Source: UBA7702 sp040776805
GTDB taxonomy: Bacteria > Bacillota > Dehalobacteriia > UBA7702
Direction of reading: 5' to 3'
DNA: 64,000 nt
NCBI GenBank assembly: GCA_040776805.1
Contig: JAXGZS010000001.1
Location: 248,001 to 312,000 of the forward strand
The stretch's first letter is position 1. The number at the start of each line of letters is the position of its first letter. Below are positions 43,519 through 52,095 of this stretch, piece after piece. The translations under genes were made by a program, and so were the position numbers. A model generated the notes under the pieces. The model did not search any database. It had not been told where the DNA came from and saw only the letters and a program-made list of their open reading frames with translations.

Positions 43519-44502
43519 GTGAAAGTGATTACAGAGTCGGAATTGCGTGATATTTATAAAAAAGCTCCTTTTACCTCCTTTGACTTACCGTCAGGTATGA
43601 AGCTGACACCAGCCGCTTCTCAATTTCTCAGCGAACGTAAAATCAAGGTTTTGCGAGACGGCATTGCCGAAAGTATCCTGGCAGCGGAAGACAAACGCTT
43701 TAATGTTTCCGCGCCGACCCCGGCTTATCCCAAATTGTCGCCGCAGCCGCAGCCTTTGGCCGCCAACAGCCAACAGCCCCAGGCGGTTTACGCTGTGCAT
43801 CAAGGTGTGCGGGCAACCGTGCCGGTCCAACCGGTCCAGCCGGTCCAACCGGTCCAACCGGTCCAACCGGTCCAGCCGGTAAAACCCCTGAGCGCCGAAG
43901 ATTTGGCTCCCAGTGAAGCGTCCCGTTATAAAAAGGACACGACGGCGCAAAATATGGATACTTCCCATACCGATCACGCGAAACCGGAACATATGACGAA
44001 TCTCCGCGGCGCGGATCTCGTGCCGAAAATCCATCCCCTGATCGCCTTCCGCGGCCAGCTCGATACCTTCGAGGCAGAGCTTTTAGAGCTTGTCATCGAC
44101 GTGGAAACCAGCGGTTTTAAAGTACTTGCCGGTGATCTCAGCGAACTGTTGGAATATTCCCGCGGTATCATGAGAGCCGAAGTCATGCAGGAACCTTTGC
44201 CGCCGATGATCATTTGCGGATGGAATACGGATGAAATCAGAGAGCGGTCTCACTATCCCAATAAATTCTATAACGTAAACCACTTTACGCCACAGCCGCA
44301 TCACGGCAAGATTATGGCTCAATTGAATCGCTTGCGGGCCAAATCCAGAGAAATGGAGCTTGCTGCCGAACATGCTTTTTACAATCCGGAAACCGGTCAA
44401 ACGGAGCGGGATGATATCTTGAAAGCAGTCAATCGATTCAGCAGCCTGATCTATGTCTATATGCTTCAGCTTCTCGGCGGGGTTTACAAATATGGATCTT
44501 AA
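43519..44502 (+). CDS. eutT: Cobalamin adenosyltransferase EutT, with a PVQ repeat linker
   Basis: The 327-residue protein makes adenosylcobalamin from cob(I)alamin and ATP for EutBC. It has a short N-terminal module (VITESELRDIYKKAPFTSFDLPSG followed by LTPAASQFLSERKIKVL) and then a linker rich in Pro and Gln with seven VQP/VKP units (about residues 103-122), encoded by 9-base tandem repeats at 43825-43880. The C-terminal helical Cob_adeno_trans domain runs from about 165 (LRGADLVPKIHPLIAFRGQLDTFEAELLEL to the end). GTG 43519 follows gaaggaggtg. The linker length is likely to vary between strains. Confidence 0.88.
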   Translation: MKVITESELRDIYKKAPFTSFDLPSGMKLTPAASQFLSERKIKVLRDGIAESILAAEDKRFNVSAPTPAYPKLSPQPQPLAANSQQPQAVYAVHQGVRATVPVQPVQPVQPVQPVQPVQPVKPLSAEDLAPSEASRYKKDTTAQNMDTSHTDHAKPEHMTNLRGADLVPKIHPLIAFRGQLDTFEAELLELVIDVETSGFKVLAGDLSELLEYSRGIMRAEVMQEPLPPMIICGWNTDEIRERSHYPNKFYNVNHFTPQPHHGKIMAQLNRLRAKSREMELAAEHAFYNPETGQTERDDILKAVNRFSSLIYVYMLQLLGGVYKYGS

Positions 44503-44504
44503 CG

Positions 44505-45368
44505 GTGATCAGTGTGAAAGAGTTAAAAGCAGCCAACGACTTGATCAAGGCCTATGAAAAGACCTTTAAGAAGCCGATCAAGCCAGACAAGAATAAGAAA
44601 CTATTTACCGGAGTCGACCTCGGTACGGCGTATATCGTTTTGGCCGTCGTCGATGAAGACGGAACTCCGATCGCAGGAGGAATGCAATTTGCCGAAGTGG
44701 TAAAAGATGGTCTTGTGGTGGACTATAACGGCGCCATGCAGATCGTCAAAAAACTTAAGGCAAAGATTGAAAAGAGCATCGGCGCCGAGCTTGACCTAGC
44801 TGGCATCGCTTATCCTCCCGGAACGGATATCAATGATTGCAGAGCGATCAAATATGTGGCTGAAGCCTGCGGTTTTCGGGTGGAATATACCATGGATGAA
44901 CCGACGGCGGCCAACAATGTTCTGCATATCGAAGACGGCGCTGTCGTCGATATCGGCGGCGGAACCACTGGTATTGCGGTTCTGAAAAAGGGGAAGGTCA
45001 TCAGCGTGGCTGACGAACCTTCCGGCGGTACCCATCTGAGCCTCGTCATTGCCGGCGGGAAAGGCATTCCTTTCCTCGAAGCGGAGAAGTTCAAAAAAGA
45101 CAAGGCGGAACATAAGAGTTTGATGCCTATGGTCCGACCGGTTTTTGAAAAGATGGCGTCTATCGTCAAAAACTCCATCAAAGGTCATAAAATCGATACC
45201 GTTTATTTGGTTGGTGGTACCTGTTGTTTTGAGGGTGTAGAAGCCGTCATGGAAAAACAACTGGGTATCAAGGTTGTGAAACCTGACAATCCAATGCTCG
45301 TCACGCCTCTTGGCATCGCTCTTGGCAGCATGCGACAAGGCAAACATGAGGAGCTTCTGTATGAATGA
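44505..45368 (+). CDS. eutJ: EutJ chaperone-like ATPase
   Basis: The 287-residue actin/Hsp70-fold protein shows GVDLGTAYIVLAVVDEDGTP (phosphate 1), VVDIGGGTTGIAVL (phosphate 2), DEPSGGTHLSLVIAGGKGI, and VYLVGGTCCFEGVE for adenosine contact. EutJ is thought to assist enzyme assembly in ethanolamine compartments; its exact task is unproved. GTG 44505 lies two bases after the eutT stop; GTG 44514 is an alternative. Confidence 0.9.
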   Translation: MISVKELKAANDLIKAYEKTFKKPIKPDKNKKLFTGVDLGTAYIVLAVVDEDGTPIAGGMQFAEVVKDGLVVDYNGAMQIVKKLKAKIEKSIGAELDLAGIAYPPGTDINDCRAIKYVAEACGFRVEYTMDEPTAANNVLHIEDGAVVDIGGGTTGIAVLKKGKVISVADEPSGGTHLSLVIAGGKGIPFLEAEKFKKDKAEHKSLMPMVRPVFEKMASIVKNSIKGHKIDTVYLVGGTCCFEGVEAVMEKQLGIKVVKPDNPMLVTPLGIALGSMRQGKHEELLYE

Positions 45369-45384
45369 GAGGAAGTGAAGGAAA

Positions 45385-45690
45385 GTGCGAATCGGTAGAG
45401 TTATCGATAATATTTGGTCAACCAGAAAGGAAGAGACCTTACGAAGCGCAAAACTGATGGTTGTCCAGATCCTCGACACTCCTTCGGATTTGGAGAATCC
45501 TGCCAATAACGGTGGTAAAGTCATGATTGCCGCCGATATCATCGGCGCCGGCATCGGCGAACTGGTCATTACCGTCGGCGGCTCCTCGGCACGGCGTGCC
45601 GGAGGCTACGACAGCAATGTACCCATTGATTTGCTGATCGTCGGGATCATCGACGAAAACGAATGGAGTTTCTCGCAAAATAAGGAGTAA
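45385..45690 (+). CDS. eutN: Microcompartment vertex protein EutN
   Basis: The 101-residue EutN/CcmL-family protein forms pentamers that close the vertices of the shell. Pattern: MRIGRVIDNIWSTRKEETL, KLMVVQILD, IAADIIGAGIGELVITVGGSSAR, and PIDLLIVGIIDE. GTG 45385 follows gaaggaa. It is followed three bases later by the PduS-like gene. Confidence 0.95.
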   Translation: MRIGRVIDNIWSTRKEETLRSAKLMVVQILDTPSDLENPANNGGKVMIAADIIGAGIGELVITVGGSSARRAGGYDSNVPIDLLIVGIIDENEWSFSQNKE

Positions 45691-45693
45691 ACA

Positions 45694-47034
45694 ATGGCCT
45701 CAGACGTACTTACTACAATTAAGAATGCGGGCATTGTTGGCGCTGGCGGCGCCGGCTTCCCCAGCCATGTGAAGTTTAATGCCAAAGCCGAGGTCATTGT
45801 GGTCAATGGCGCCGAGTGCGAACCCTTGATCCGCGTGGACCAGCAGCTGATGATCGTGGAAATCGAAACGTTCATCCGCGGCCTGGAAATCGCCATGGAA
45901 GTGACCGAAGCCCAGGAAGGCATCATCGCCATCAAGGGCAAACATAAAGAGGCGATTGCCGCGTTGGCGGAAGCCGTTGCCAACAAAGACAACATACGCA
46001 TCCATATTTTAGATGATTTCTATCCTGCCGGCGACGAACAGGTTACGCTATACGAAGCCACAGGCAGACAGGTTCCCCAAGGCGGTATCCCCATTCAGGT
46101 GGGGGCGGTGGTGACCAACGTGGAAACGCTGATCAATGTCGCCCAAGCCGTCGACGAAGGGAAAGCCGTGACGGAAACGTACATCACCGTTAGTGGTCAT
46201 GTACCTCAGCCAATCACCGTGAAAGTTCCCGTCGGCGTTTCTGTCCGGGAAGTCCTCGCGTTGGCCGGTGTCAAAAACGCCGATGCTTACGGCATCATTG
46301 ACGGCGGCCCCATGATGGGCGGTTTGCTCAAAAGCCCCGACGAGCCTGTGCAGAAAACCTCCAAAGCCTATATTGTGCTGCCGCAAGATCATTATTTGAT
46401 CCGGATCAGAAATCTTTCCCTGAAAACCATCTCCAAAGAAACACAGACCGCGTGTCTTCAATGCCGGTATTGCACCGATCTCTGTCCCAGATTTTTGCTG
46501 GGCCACACCATTGAACCTCACCGAATCATGCGGGCACTGAAATATGGAGAAATCGCCGAAGATGTTTTAAGGATGGCGTTTACCTGCTGCGAATGTGGGA
46601 TGTGCGAACAGTTTGCCTGTCCCGCCCATATCAGCCCGAAAACCGTGAACGTCCAGCTGAAAAAAGAGCTTTCGGCAAAAGGTTTAAAACCACTGGATAA
46701 ACCGGAACCGCAGATCGTGCATCCCCGTCGCGGAGAAAGAAAAGTTCCTTCCAAACGCATTGTCGGACGCTTAAATCTGAGCAAATACGATCTGCCGGCG
46801 CCTCTATCCGTTAAGGAATATACTTTTAATACGATTCAAGTGCCGTTAAAGCAACATGTCGGCGCCCCCGCGGTTCCCATCGTCAAAGTTGGCGATGTTG
46901 TGAAACGCGGTGATATGATCGGGGATATCCCTGAAAAAGCCCTAGGCGCAACCATACACGCAAGCATCGACGGAACCGTGACAGAAATCACGGATTCGCG
47001 AATCGTCATCAAAAGAGGAGGTGAACCCCGGTGA
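45694..47034 (+). CDS. PduS/RnfC-like iron-sulfur flavoprotein (cobalamin reductase)
   Basis: The 446-residue protein has a Complex I 51-kDa-like FMN/NADH domain (AGIVGAGGAGFPSHVKF), then SLBB-like segments and two 4Fe-4S motifs (CLQCRYCTDLCP and CCECGMCEQFACP, about residues 253-315). The C-terminal part resembles a barrel-sandwich fold. In propanediol compartments PduS reduces cob(III/II)alamin for the adenosyltransferase; here it would feed EutT. It overlaps the BMC-T gene by four bases, as pduS and pduT are paired elsewhere. Confidence 0.9.
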   Translation: MASDVLTTIKNAGIVGAGGAGFPSHVKFNAKAEVIVVNGAECEPLIRVDQQLMIVEIETFIRGLEIAMEVTEAQEGIIAIKGKHKEAIAALAEAVANKDNIRIHILDDFYPAGDEQVTLYEATGRQVPQGGIPIQVGAVVTNVETLINVAQAVDEGKAVTETYITVSGHVPQPITVKVPVGVSVREVLALAGVKNADAYGIIDGGPMMGGLLKSPDEPVQKTSKAYIVLPQDHYLIRIRNLSLKTISKETQTACLQCRYCTDLCPRFLLGHTIEPHRIMRALKYGEIAEDVLRMAFTCCECGMCEQFACPAHISPKTVNVQLKKELSAKGLKPLDKPEPQIVHPRRGERKVPSKRIVGRLNLSKYDLPAPLSVKEYTFNTIQVPLKQHVGAPAVPIVKVGDVVKRGDMIGDIPEKALGATIHASIDGTVTEITDSRIVIKRGGEPR

Positions 47035-47579
47035 TCAAAGCCATTGGTTTGGTGGAATTCATCAGTATTGCCAAAGGGATTGAAGCGGCGGACGCTATGC
47101 TTAAAGCTTCCCGCGTGAAAATTTTGGACGCGCGGCCGATTTGTCCCGGTAAATATATCGTATTGCTTTGGGGCGACGTCTCCGCCGTGCAGAGCGCGGT
47201 GAGAGCAGGAAAAGACATCGGTGCAAACACCGTTGTGGACGATTTCGTGATTCCCAATGTGCATCCTTCGGTGATCGAAGCGATTGCCTCTGCATCAAAG
47301 GTTTCCGGTCTTGACGCCTTGGGCGTCATCGAATCCTTCTCTGTGGCGGCGCTGATCGTCGCGGCGGATGCCGCGGTGAAAGCGGCGGAAGTGGAGCTCA
47401 TTGAAATCCGAGTCGGTAACGGCATCGGCGGTAAATCCTTCGTTACCCTCACCGGCGACGTCGGGGATGTGAAATCCTCCGTCACCGTCGGTACGAAATC
47501 CTGTGCGGACAAGGGAATGCTCGTCGAATCCGTGGTGATTCCCGCTCCCCACAAAGATCTAACAGCTCACGTTTTATAA
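47031..47579 (+). CDS. PduT-like tandem-BMC shell protein
   Basis: The 182-residue protein has two BMC domains (AIGLVEFISIAKGIEAADAMLKA and ALGVIESFSVAALIVAADAAVKA) and forms pseudohexameric trimers. Cys at residue 38 (RPICPGKY) matches the position that holds a 4Fe-4S cluster at the pore of PduT, so it may carry electrons through the shell to or from the PduS-like protein encoded just upstream. GTG 47031 overlaps that gene. Confidence 0.92.
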   Translation: MIKAIGLVEFISIAKGIEAADAMLKASRVKILDARPICPGKYIVLLWGDVSAVQSAVRAGKDIGANTVVDDFVIPNVHPSVIEAIASASKVSGLDALGVIESFSVAALIVAADAAVKAAEVELIEIRVGNGIGGKSFVTLTGDVGDVKSSVTVGTKSCADKGMLVESVVIPAPHKDLTAHVL

Positions 47580-47624
47580 ATTTAAATATTTACCCATTTA
47601 ACATCCCAAGGAGGTGAAAAAGAA

Positions 47625-48695
47625 TTGAAACGACTTATTTCCGTAAATGACATCAAAAGTCTATACGAACAAGGTCAAAAAGAATTCTATCAAGATGACG
47701 ATACCGTCATCACACCTGCAGCAAGAGACGCGGCCAGCGAATTCGGGGTGAAAATCATCAACGGTCGTCAGCCTTATGGCGTCGGCAATGTTGAAAGCTA
47801 TCCTGTTGCGAGCGGCGCTTCTCCCGTTGTCGCCGCCGGCGCCACGGTGGTGAAATCCGACGCGGTATCTCCCGCGACGAAATGCCCTCCCATCCCCGGT
47901 TATAGAGCAGATCAACCTTTGTACACTTCTCCTTGGCCGGACGTTGTTCCGAGAACCAACTGCTCTGTAAGAACACAGGCGTCGCCGACTTCTTACACCA
48001 CACCCTGGCCCAAAGCCAATCCCATTGCGGCCCAGGCTCTGGCCAACACGGAACCGCCAAGACAAGCTGTCGGCCCCTTCAATGCCGGCGCGCCCTCTAC
48101 GGTTCAGCCGGTTACCGCGGTATCCTGCGGCGGTGTTTATCCTACCAATCAATACTCCACGATTCCGCCGGCAGTCACTTCCTGCAGTGCCGCGAACATC
48201 GCGGAAGCCCCCGCGGCAGCGCCCTGCAATACCGTTGATCCCCAGATGATCGCCGAGATCGTCCGCCAGGTCTTAGACGGTATGGGCAACACCTGCTGTA
48301 ACCCCGGTCTGGACCGTGTGGTCGATCCCGGCAGCGGCTTTATGCTGATCAAATCCAGCACAGCCCAAATGGACGTCTTTAACGACGGCAAACAGGATCG
48401 CCCCGGTATTTACATCAAAGAATTCACCAACCCCCAGGAAAGCCCCACTATGACCGCGGGGATGATGGAATTTGATCATTCCTCTTTGGACTGGACGCTC
48501 ACTTATGATGAAATGGATTATGTGATTGAAGGCACTTTGGAATTCATTGTCAACGGTCAGAAATTTACGGGGCATGCCGGTGATTCCTTCTTTATCCCCG
48601 CCAATACCCACGTAACCTTCACCACCCCCGACAAAGCCAAATTCTTCTTTGTCACATATCCCGCAAACTGGGCTGAAACAGCCGGTATCAAGTAG
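47625..48695 (+). CDS. eutQ: EutQ cupin protein with extended N-terminal part
   Basis: The 356-residue protein ends in a EutQ cupin domain (about 235-356: YDEMDYVIEGTLEFIVNGQKFTGHAGDSFFIPANTHVTF). The N-terminus (MKRLISVNDIKSLYEQGQKEF, then VITPAARDAASEFGVKII) resembles the EutT N-terminus, and a long Pro/Ala/Ser linker plus an amphipathic helix (QMIAEIVRQVLDGMG) suggest targeting to the compartment. EutQ has been linked to acetate-kinase activity and compartment assembly. Start TTG 47625 follows aaggaggtg. It ends in TAG, with a TAA five codons on. Confidence 0.9.
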   Translation: MKRLISVNDIKSLYEQGQKEFYQDDDTVITPAARDAASEFGVKIINGRQPYGVGNVESYPVASGASPVVAAGATVVKSDAVSPATKCPPIPGYRADQPLYTSPWPDVVPRTNCSVRTQASPTSYTTPWPKANPIAAQALANTEPPRQAVGPFNAGAPSTVQPVTAVSCGGVYPTNQYSTIPPAVTSCSAANIAEAPAAAPCNTVDPQMIAEIVRQVLDGMGNTCCNPGLDRVVDPGSGFMLIKSSTAQMDVFNDGKQDRPGIYIKEFTNPQESPTMTAGMMEFDHSSLDWTLTYDEMDYVIEGTLEFIVNGQKFTGHAGDSFFIPANTHVTFTTPDKAKFFFVTYPANWAETAGIK

Positions 48696-48759
48696 TCAAA
48701 ATTGTTACATTAAATTAAATAAAAACATTTATTTTCAAAAAACAGGAGGAAAATAAAAA

Positions 48760-49044
48760 ATGACAAATATCGCATTAGGTATGATTGAAACCAAAGGTTT
48801 AGTTGGCTCCATTGAAGCGGCCGATGCTATGGTCAAAGCTGCGAACGTTACCCTGATTGGTAAAGTACATGTCGGCGGCGCTTATGTCACCGTTATGGTC
48901 CGTGGTGATGTCGGCGCTGTGAAAGCCGCCACCGATGCCGGTGCCGCTGCCGCCCAGAGAGTCGGCGAATTGATCTCCGTGCATGTCATCCCCCGTCCCC
49001 ATCATGAAGTTGAATACATTTTACCGAAACTCGGCAACGAATAA
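48760..49044 (+). CDS. eutM: Microcompartment hexamer shell protein, EutM/PduA type
   Basis: The 94-residue single-BMC protein forms the flat hexamer tiles of the shell. IALGMIETKGLVGSIEAADAMVKAANV, KVHVGGAYVTVMVRGDVGAVKAATDAG and VIPRPHHEVEYILP are canonical. The next gene encodes the same domain with only one amino-acid difference over about 88 residues, yet many synonymous codon changes, so the pair is old and tightly selected. RBS acaggagg. Confidence 0.96.
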   Translation: MTNIALGMIETKGLVGSIEAADAMVKAANVTLIGKVHVGGAYVTVMVRGDVGAVKAATDAGAAAAQRVGELISVHVIPRPHHEVEYILPKLGNE

Positions 49045-49082
49045 GATCATTTCCGAAGAATCAGGTAAAGGGGTTGAACTTT

Positions 49083-49766
49083 ATGGCAACTCAAAACATT
49101 GCTTTGGGTATGATCGAAACCAAAGGTCTTGTTGGTTCCATTGAAGCTGGCGATGCCATGGTCAAAGCGGCGAATGTTACTTTGATCGGTAAAGTGCACG
49201 TAGGCGGCGCCTACGTGACCGTGATGGTTCGCGGTGACGTCGGTGCGGTGAAAGCCGCCACCGATGCCGGAGCCGCCGCTGCACAGAGAGTCGGAGAACT
49301 GATCTCCGTGCATGTAATTCCCAGACCCCACCATGAGGTAGAATATATTTTACCTTCCTTACCGTTTATGGATGACGATGATGACGGTCCTGTTTCTCCG
49401 CTGAACGGCGGAGAAACAGAACCTGTAGTCGAAGACAAAGCCGTTTCGGAAGCAGAAACCCAACCTGCCGAAGAAGAAGCCAAAGAGGCTTCTCCTGCCG
49501 AAGAAGCGGAGGAAGTAAGCGCTGAAGAACCCGAAGAAGTGGAAGCAGCGGAAGCGGAAGAAGCGGCCGACGTCGCCTCTGAAGTTGAAGTGAAAAGCGC
49601 AAAATCTTCCGAAGTCGATATTGCCAAAGAATTGGAAGGATTGGCGGTTAAAGAATTAAGAAAAATCGCTCGTAAAACCGAAGGGATCGGAATTGTCGGC
49701 AGAGAAATCTCTGCGGCAAACAAGAAAATGTTGATCAACGAAATCACCAAAGCCAGACAAAAATAA
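49083..49766 (+). CDS. BMC shell protein with acidic linker and SAP/Rho-N-like tail
   Basis: A 227-residue protein. Residues 1-92 are a BMC domain almost identical to the preceding EutM. A very acidic Glu/Ala/Ser segment (about 95-175) and a basic helical tail (DIAKELEGLAVKELRKIARK and following, ending KKMLINEITKARQK) that resembles a Rho-N or SAP nucleic-acid-binding fold come after it. EutK in enterobacteria also pairs a BMC domain with a nucleic-acid-binding-like tail, but of helix-turn-helix type. The tail may recruit cargo, nucleic acid or the nucleoid. ATG 49083 follows aaagggg. Confidence 0.88.
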   Translation: MATQNIALGMIETKGLVGSIEAGDAMVKAANVTLIGKVHVGGAYVTVMVRGDVGAVKAATDAGAAAAQRVGELISVHVIPRPHHEVEYILPSLPFMDDDDDGPVSPLNGGETEPVVEDKAVSEAETQPAEEEAKEASPAEEAEEVSAEEPEEVEAAEAEEAADVASEVEVKSAKSSEVDIAKELEGLAVKELRKIARKTEGIGIVGREISAANKKMLINEITKARQK

Positions 49767-49855
49767 TATCGGCACCGCCGATGTTCCCTTTGCATACAAA
49801 GGGTTTGTTCCATGCGAAAAAATAGAATAATCAATCGGAGAAAGGGGGAAATAAT

Positions 49856-51343
49856 TTGACTCTCGATTTTGATTTAAGAATCATTCAGGAAACCAGAGAT
49901 CTTGCCCGCAAAGCCAAAGAAGCGCAGGAAATTCTGGCCACCTTTTCTCAGCAAAAATTAGATGAAATCATCAAATCTATGTCTGACGCCGTTGTCGCCA
50001 ACGCCGAATGGCTGGCAAGAATGGCCTGCGATGAAACGAAGTACGGGGTATACGAACACAAAATCATCAAAAACACCTTTGCCGGTAAAGATGTCTACGA
50101 TTTCATCAAGGATATGAAAACCACCGGTTACATTGATGAAGACCCCGTCAATAAAGTTTATAAAATTGCCTGCCCCATGGGGGTTATCATGGCAATTATT
50201 CCCACCACGAATCCTACTTCCACCACCATCCACAACGCGATGTGCTGTGTGAAGTCAGGGAACTCGGTGATCTTCTCACCTCATCCCCGTGCCGTGAAGT
50301 GCATTAACGCCGCGGCGCAGGTATTGGCGGACGCCGCGTCCCGCGCCGGCGCTCCCGACGGTACCATCGGCTGCCTCTCCCGGGCCAGCATGGAAGGGGC
50401 AAACGCTTTGATGCATAACGATCACGTTGCCGCGATCGTGGCCACCGGCGGCCCCGGCCTTGTAAAAGCCGCTTATTCTGCCGGTAAACCCGCCCTCGGC
50501 GTCGGCGCCGGCAATGTCCCGGCTTACATCGAAAGAACCGCCGACGTGAAAAAGGCCGTTCATGACATCGTCATGAGTAAAGCCTTTGACCATGGCATGA
50601 TTTGCGCTTCCGAACAGCATATTTTGGCGGATCAACCCATTAAGGATGAAGTCATTGCCGCTTTGAAAGCTGAAAAATGCTATTTCATGAGCGACGAGGA
50701 AAGCAAAAAAGTCGCTCAAACCATCATGACCGCCGATAACGGTATGGACGCTGCTTTTGTCGGTAAATCCGCCTGTTATATCGCGGAACACGCCGGGATC
50801 AGCATTCCTCAAGGTACCAAACTGCTGATTGCCCCCATGGGCGGTTACGGCAAAGAATATCCCCTTTCCTATGAAAAGCTCACCTCGGTTTTGGGTTTCT
50901 ATTCCGTGAAAGACTGGCATGATGCCTGCGCCCTTTCCCTGGGCCTTTTGAGCATCGGCGGCATGGGTCATACTCTTGTGATTCACTCCAAAGACGATGG
51001 GGTCATCCGCGCCTTCGGCGCCAAACCGGTCTCCCGTATTTTGGTCAATACCCCCAGTTCTCTCGGGGGGATTGGTTATACCACCAACATTACGCCCTCC
51101 CTCACCTTGGGTTGCGGCACTTACGGTGGTTCCAGTCTCGACGATAATCTCAGCCCCATGCATTTGCTGAACATCAAGAGATTGGCGTATGGTACTTTTG
51201 ACGCGGAAATCCCCGAAGAAGGTTCCGGCTCGGCTTGCCCCGCCGCCACCTCCGCTCCTGTTCCCGCTCCCGCTCAGAATCAATGCAATGCGGATATGAT
51301 TTCTGAAGTGGTCAAACGGGTCCTTGCTCAGATGGGTAAATAA
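49856..51343 (+). CDS. eutE: CoA-acylating acetaldehyde dehydrogenase EutE
   Basis: The 495-residue aldehyde dehydrogenase oxidises acetaldehyde to acetyl-CoA with NAD. The catalytic Cys lies in DHGMICASEQHIL; PMGVIMAIIPTTNPTSTTIHNAM and VGAGNVPAYIE bind cofactor. After the catalytic part (ending near residue 460) an Ala/Pro linker leads to a C-terminal amphipathic helix, NADMISEVVKRVLAQMGK, an encapsulation tag. Start TTG 49856 follows gaaaggggg. Product goes to PduL, the next gene. Confidence 0.95.
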   Translation: MTLDFDLRIIQETRDLARKAKEAQEILATFSQQKLDEIIKSMSDAVVANAEWLARMACDETKYGVYEHKIIKNTFAGKDVYDFIKDMKTTGYIDEDPVNKVYKIACPMGVIMAIIPTTNPTSTTIHNAMCCVKSGNSVIFSPHPRAVKCINAAAQVLADAASRAGAPDGTIGCLSRASMEGANALMHNDHVAAIVATGGPGLVKAAYSAGKPALGVGAGNVPAYIERTADVKKAVHDIVMSKAFDHGMICASEQHILADQPIKDEVIAALKAEKCYFMSDEESKKVAQTIMTADNGMDAAFVGKSACYIAEHAGISIPQGTKLLIAPMGGYGKEYPLSYEKLTSVLGFYSVKDWHDACALSLGLLSIGGMGHTLVIHSKDDGVIRAFGAKPVSRILVNTPSSLGGIGYTTNITPSLTLGCGTYGGSSLDDNLSPMHLLNIKRLAYGTFDAEIPEEGSGSACPAATSAPVPAPAQNQCNADMISEVVKRVLAQMGK

Positions 51344-51359
51344 GGGACGGTGATAGATT

Positions 51360-52034
51360 ATGAATGAAAAGGAAATCGCTGCCTTGGTCGCGAAAGTCAT
51401 GGCGGAACTGGAAAAAACCAACCGTTGCAGCTGCAAGGGCAATGGTGATGAGGATCCCTATCTCGTTCCCGTCGGTGTCTCCAACCGTCACATTCACCTC
51501 AGTCAGGCAGATTTCGAAACGCTCTTCGGTAAGGGCGCGACGATGACCCATTTTAAAGACCTTTCTCAACCCGGGCAGTTTGCCTGCCAGGAAGTGGTAA
51601 CCCTGGTGGGTCCCGGTGGCGCCATCGAAAGAGTGCGCCTCTTGGGCCCCGCGAGAAAACAGTCGCAGATCGAAGTCTCCGTGGCCGACTGCTTTAAACT
51701 CGGCGTCAAAGCCCCGCTGAGGGATTCCGGCGATCTTGGCGATTCCGCGGCTTTGACCTTGGTCGGCCCTGCCGGTTCCGTCAGTGTCCCGGAAGGCTGC
51801 ATCATCGCTTTGAAACATATCCACATGCATACCAGTGACGCGGAACGCGCCGGTTTAAAGGACAAAGACCATGTCGATGTTCAGACCTGCGGCGACCGCC
51901 ACCTGATTTTTCAGGATGTGTTGATTCGCGCCGGCGAAAACTTCAAACTGGAAATGCACGTCGATATGGATGAAGCCAACGCCGCCTCCCTTGCCAACGG
52001 TGATTACGTCCGTATCATCGGTAAAAGCAAATAA
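51360..52034 (+). CDS. pduL: Phosphotransacylase PduL
   Basis: The 224-residue enzyme converts acetyl-CoA and phosphate to acetyl phosphate and recycles CoA in the compartment. The N-terminal helix NEKEIAALVAKVMAELEK is an encapsulation tag. Zinc ligands are in SNRHIHLS and KHIHMHTSDAE, and the RLLGPARKQSQIEVS strand is conserved. It replaces the unrelated EutD/Pta of classical eut operons. It is the last gene of the operon; a terminator follows. Confidence 0.95.
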   Translation: MNEKEIAALVAKVMAELEKTNRCSCKGNGDEDPYLVPVGVSNRHIHLSQADFETLFGKGATMTHFKDLSQPGQFACQEVVTLVGPGGAIERVRLLGPARKQSQIEVSVADCFKLGVKAPLRDSGDLGDSAALTLVGPAGSVSVPEGCIIALKHIHMHTSDAERAGLKDKDHVDVQTCGDRHLIFQDVLIRAGENFKLEMHVDMDEANAASLANGDYVRIIGKSK

Positions 52035-52061
52035 ACCGGTTTAGACCGGTGATAAGAAAAA

Positions 52062-52095
52062 GAGAGTGTGTACTTTTGTACCACTCTCCTTTTTT
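52062..52095 (+). terminator. Terminator of the microcompartment operon
   Basis: gagagtg and cactctc pair around gtgtacttttgtac, and six T follow. A smaller accggtttagaccggt hairpin lies just upstream (52035-52050). The remaining 340 bases to 52433 are non-coding, with an AT-rich promoter-like stretch (tataat near 52366) before the next gene. Confidence 0.85.

Noticed and set aside
43825..43884. CRISPR-like array
   Set aside because: The 9-base units have no spacers and lie in frame within eutT.
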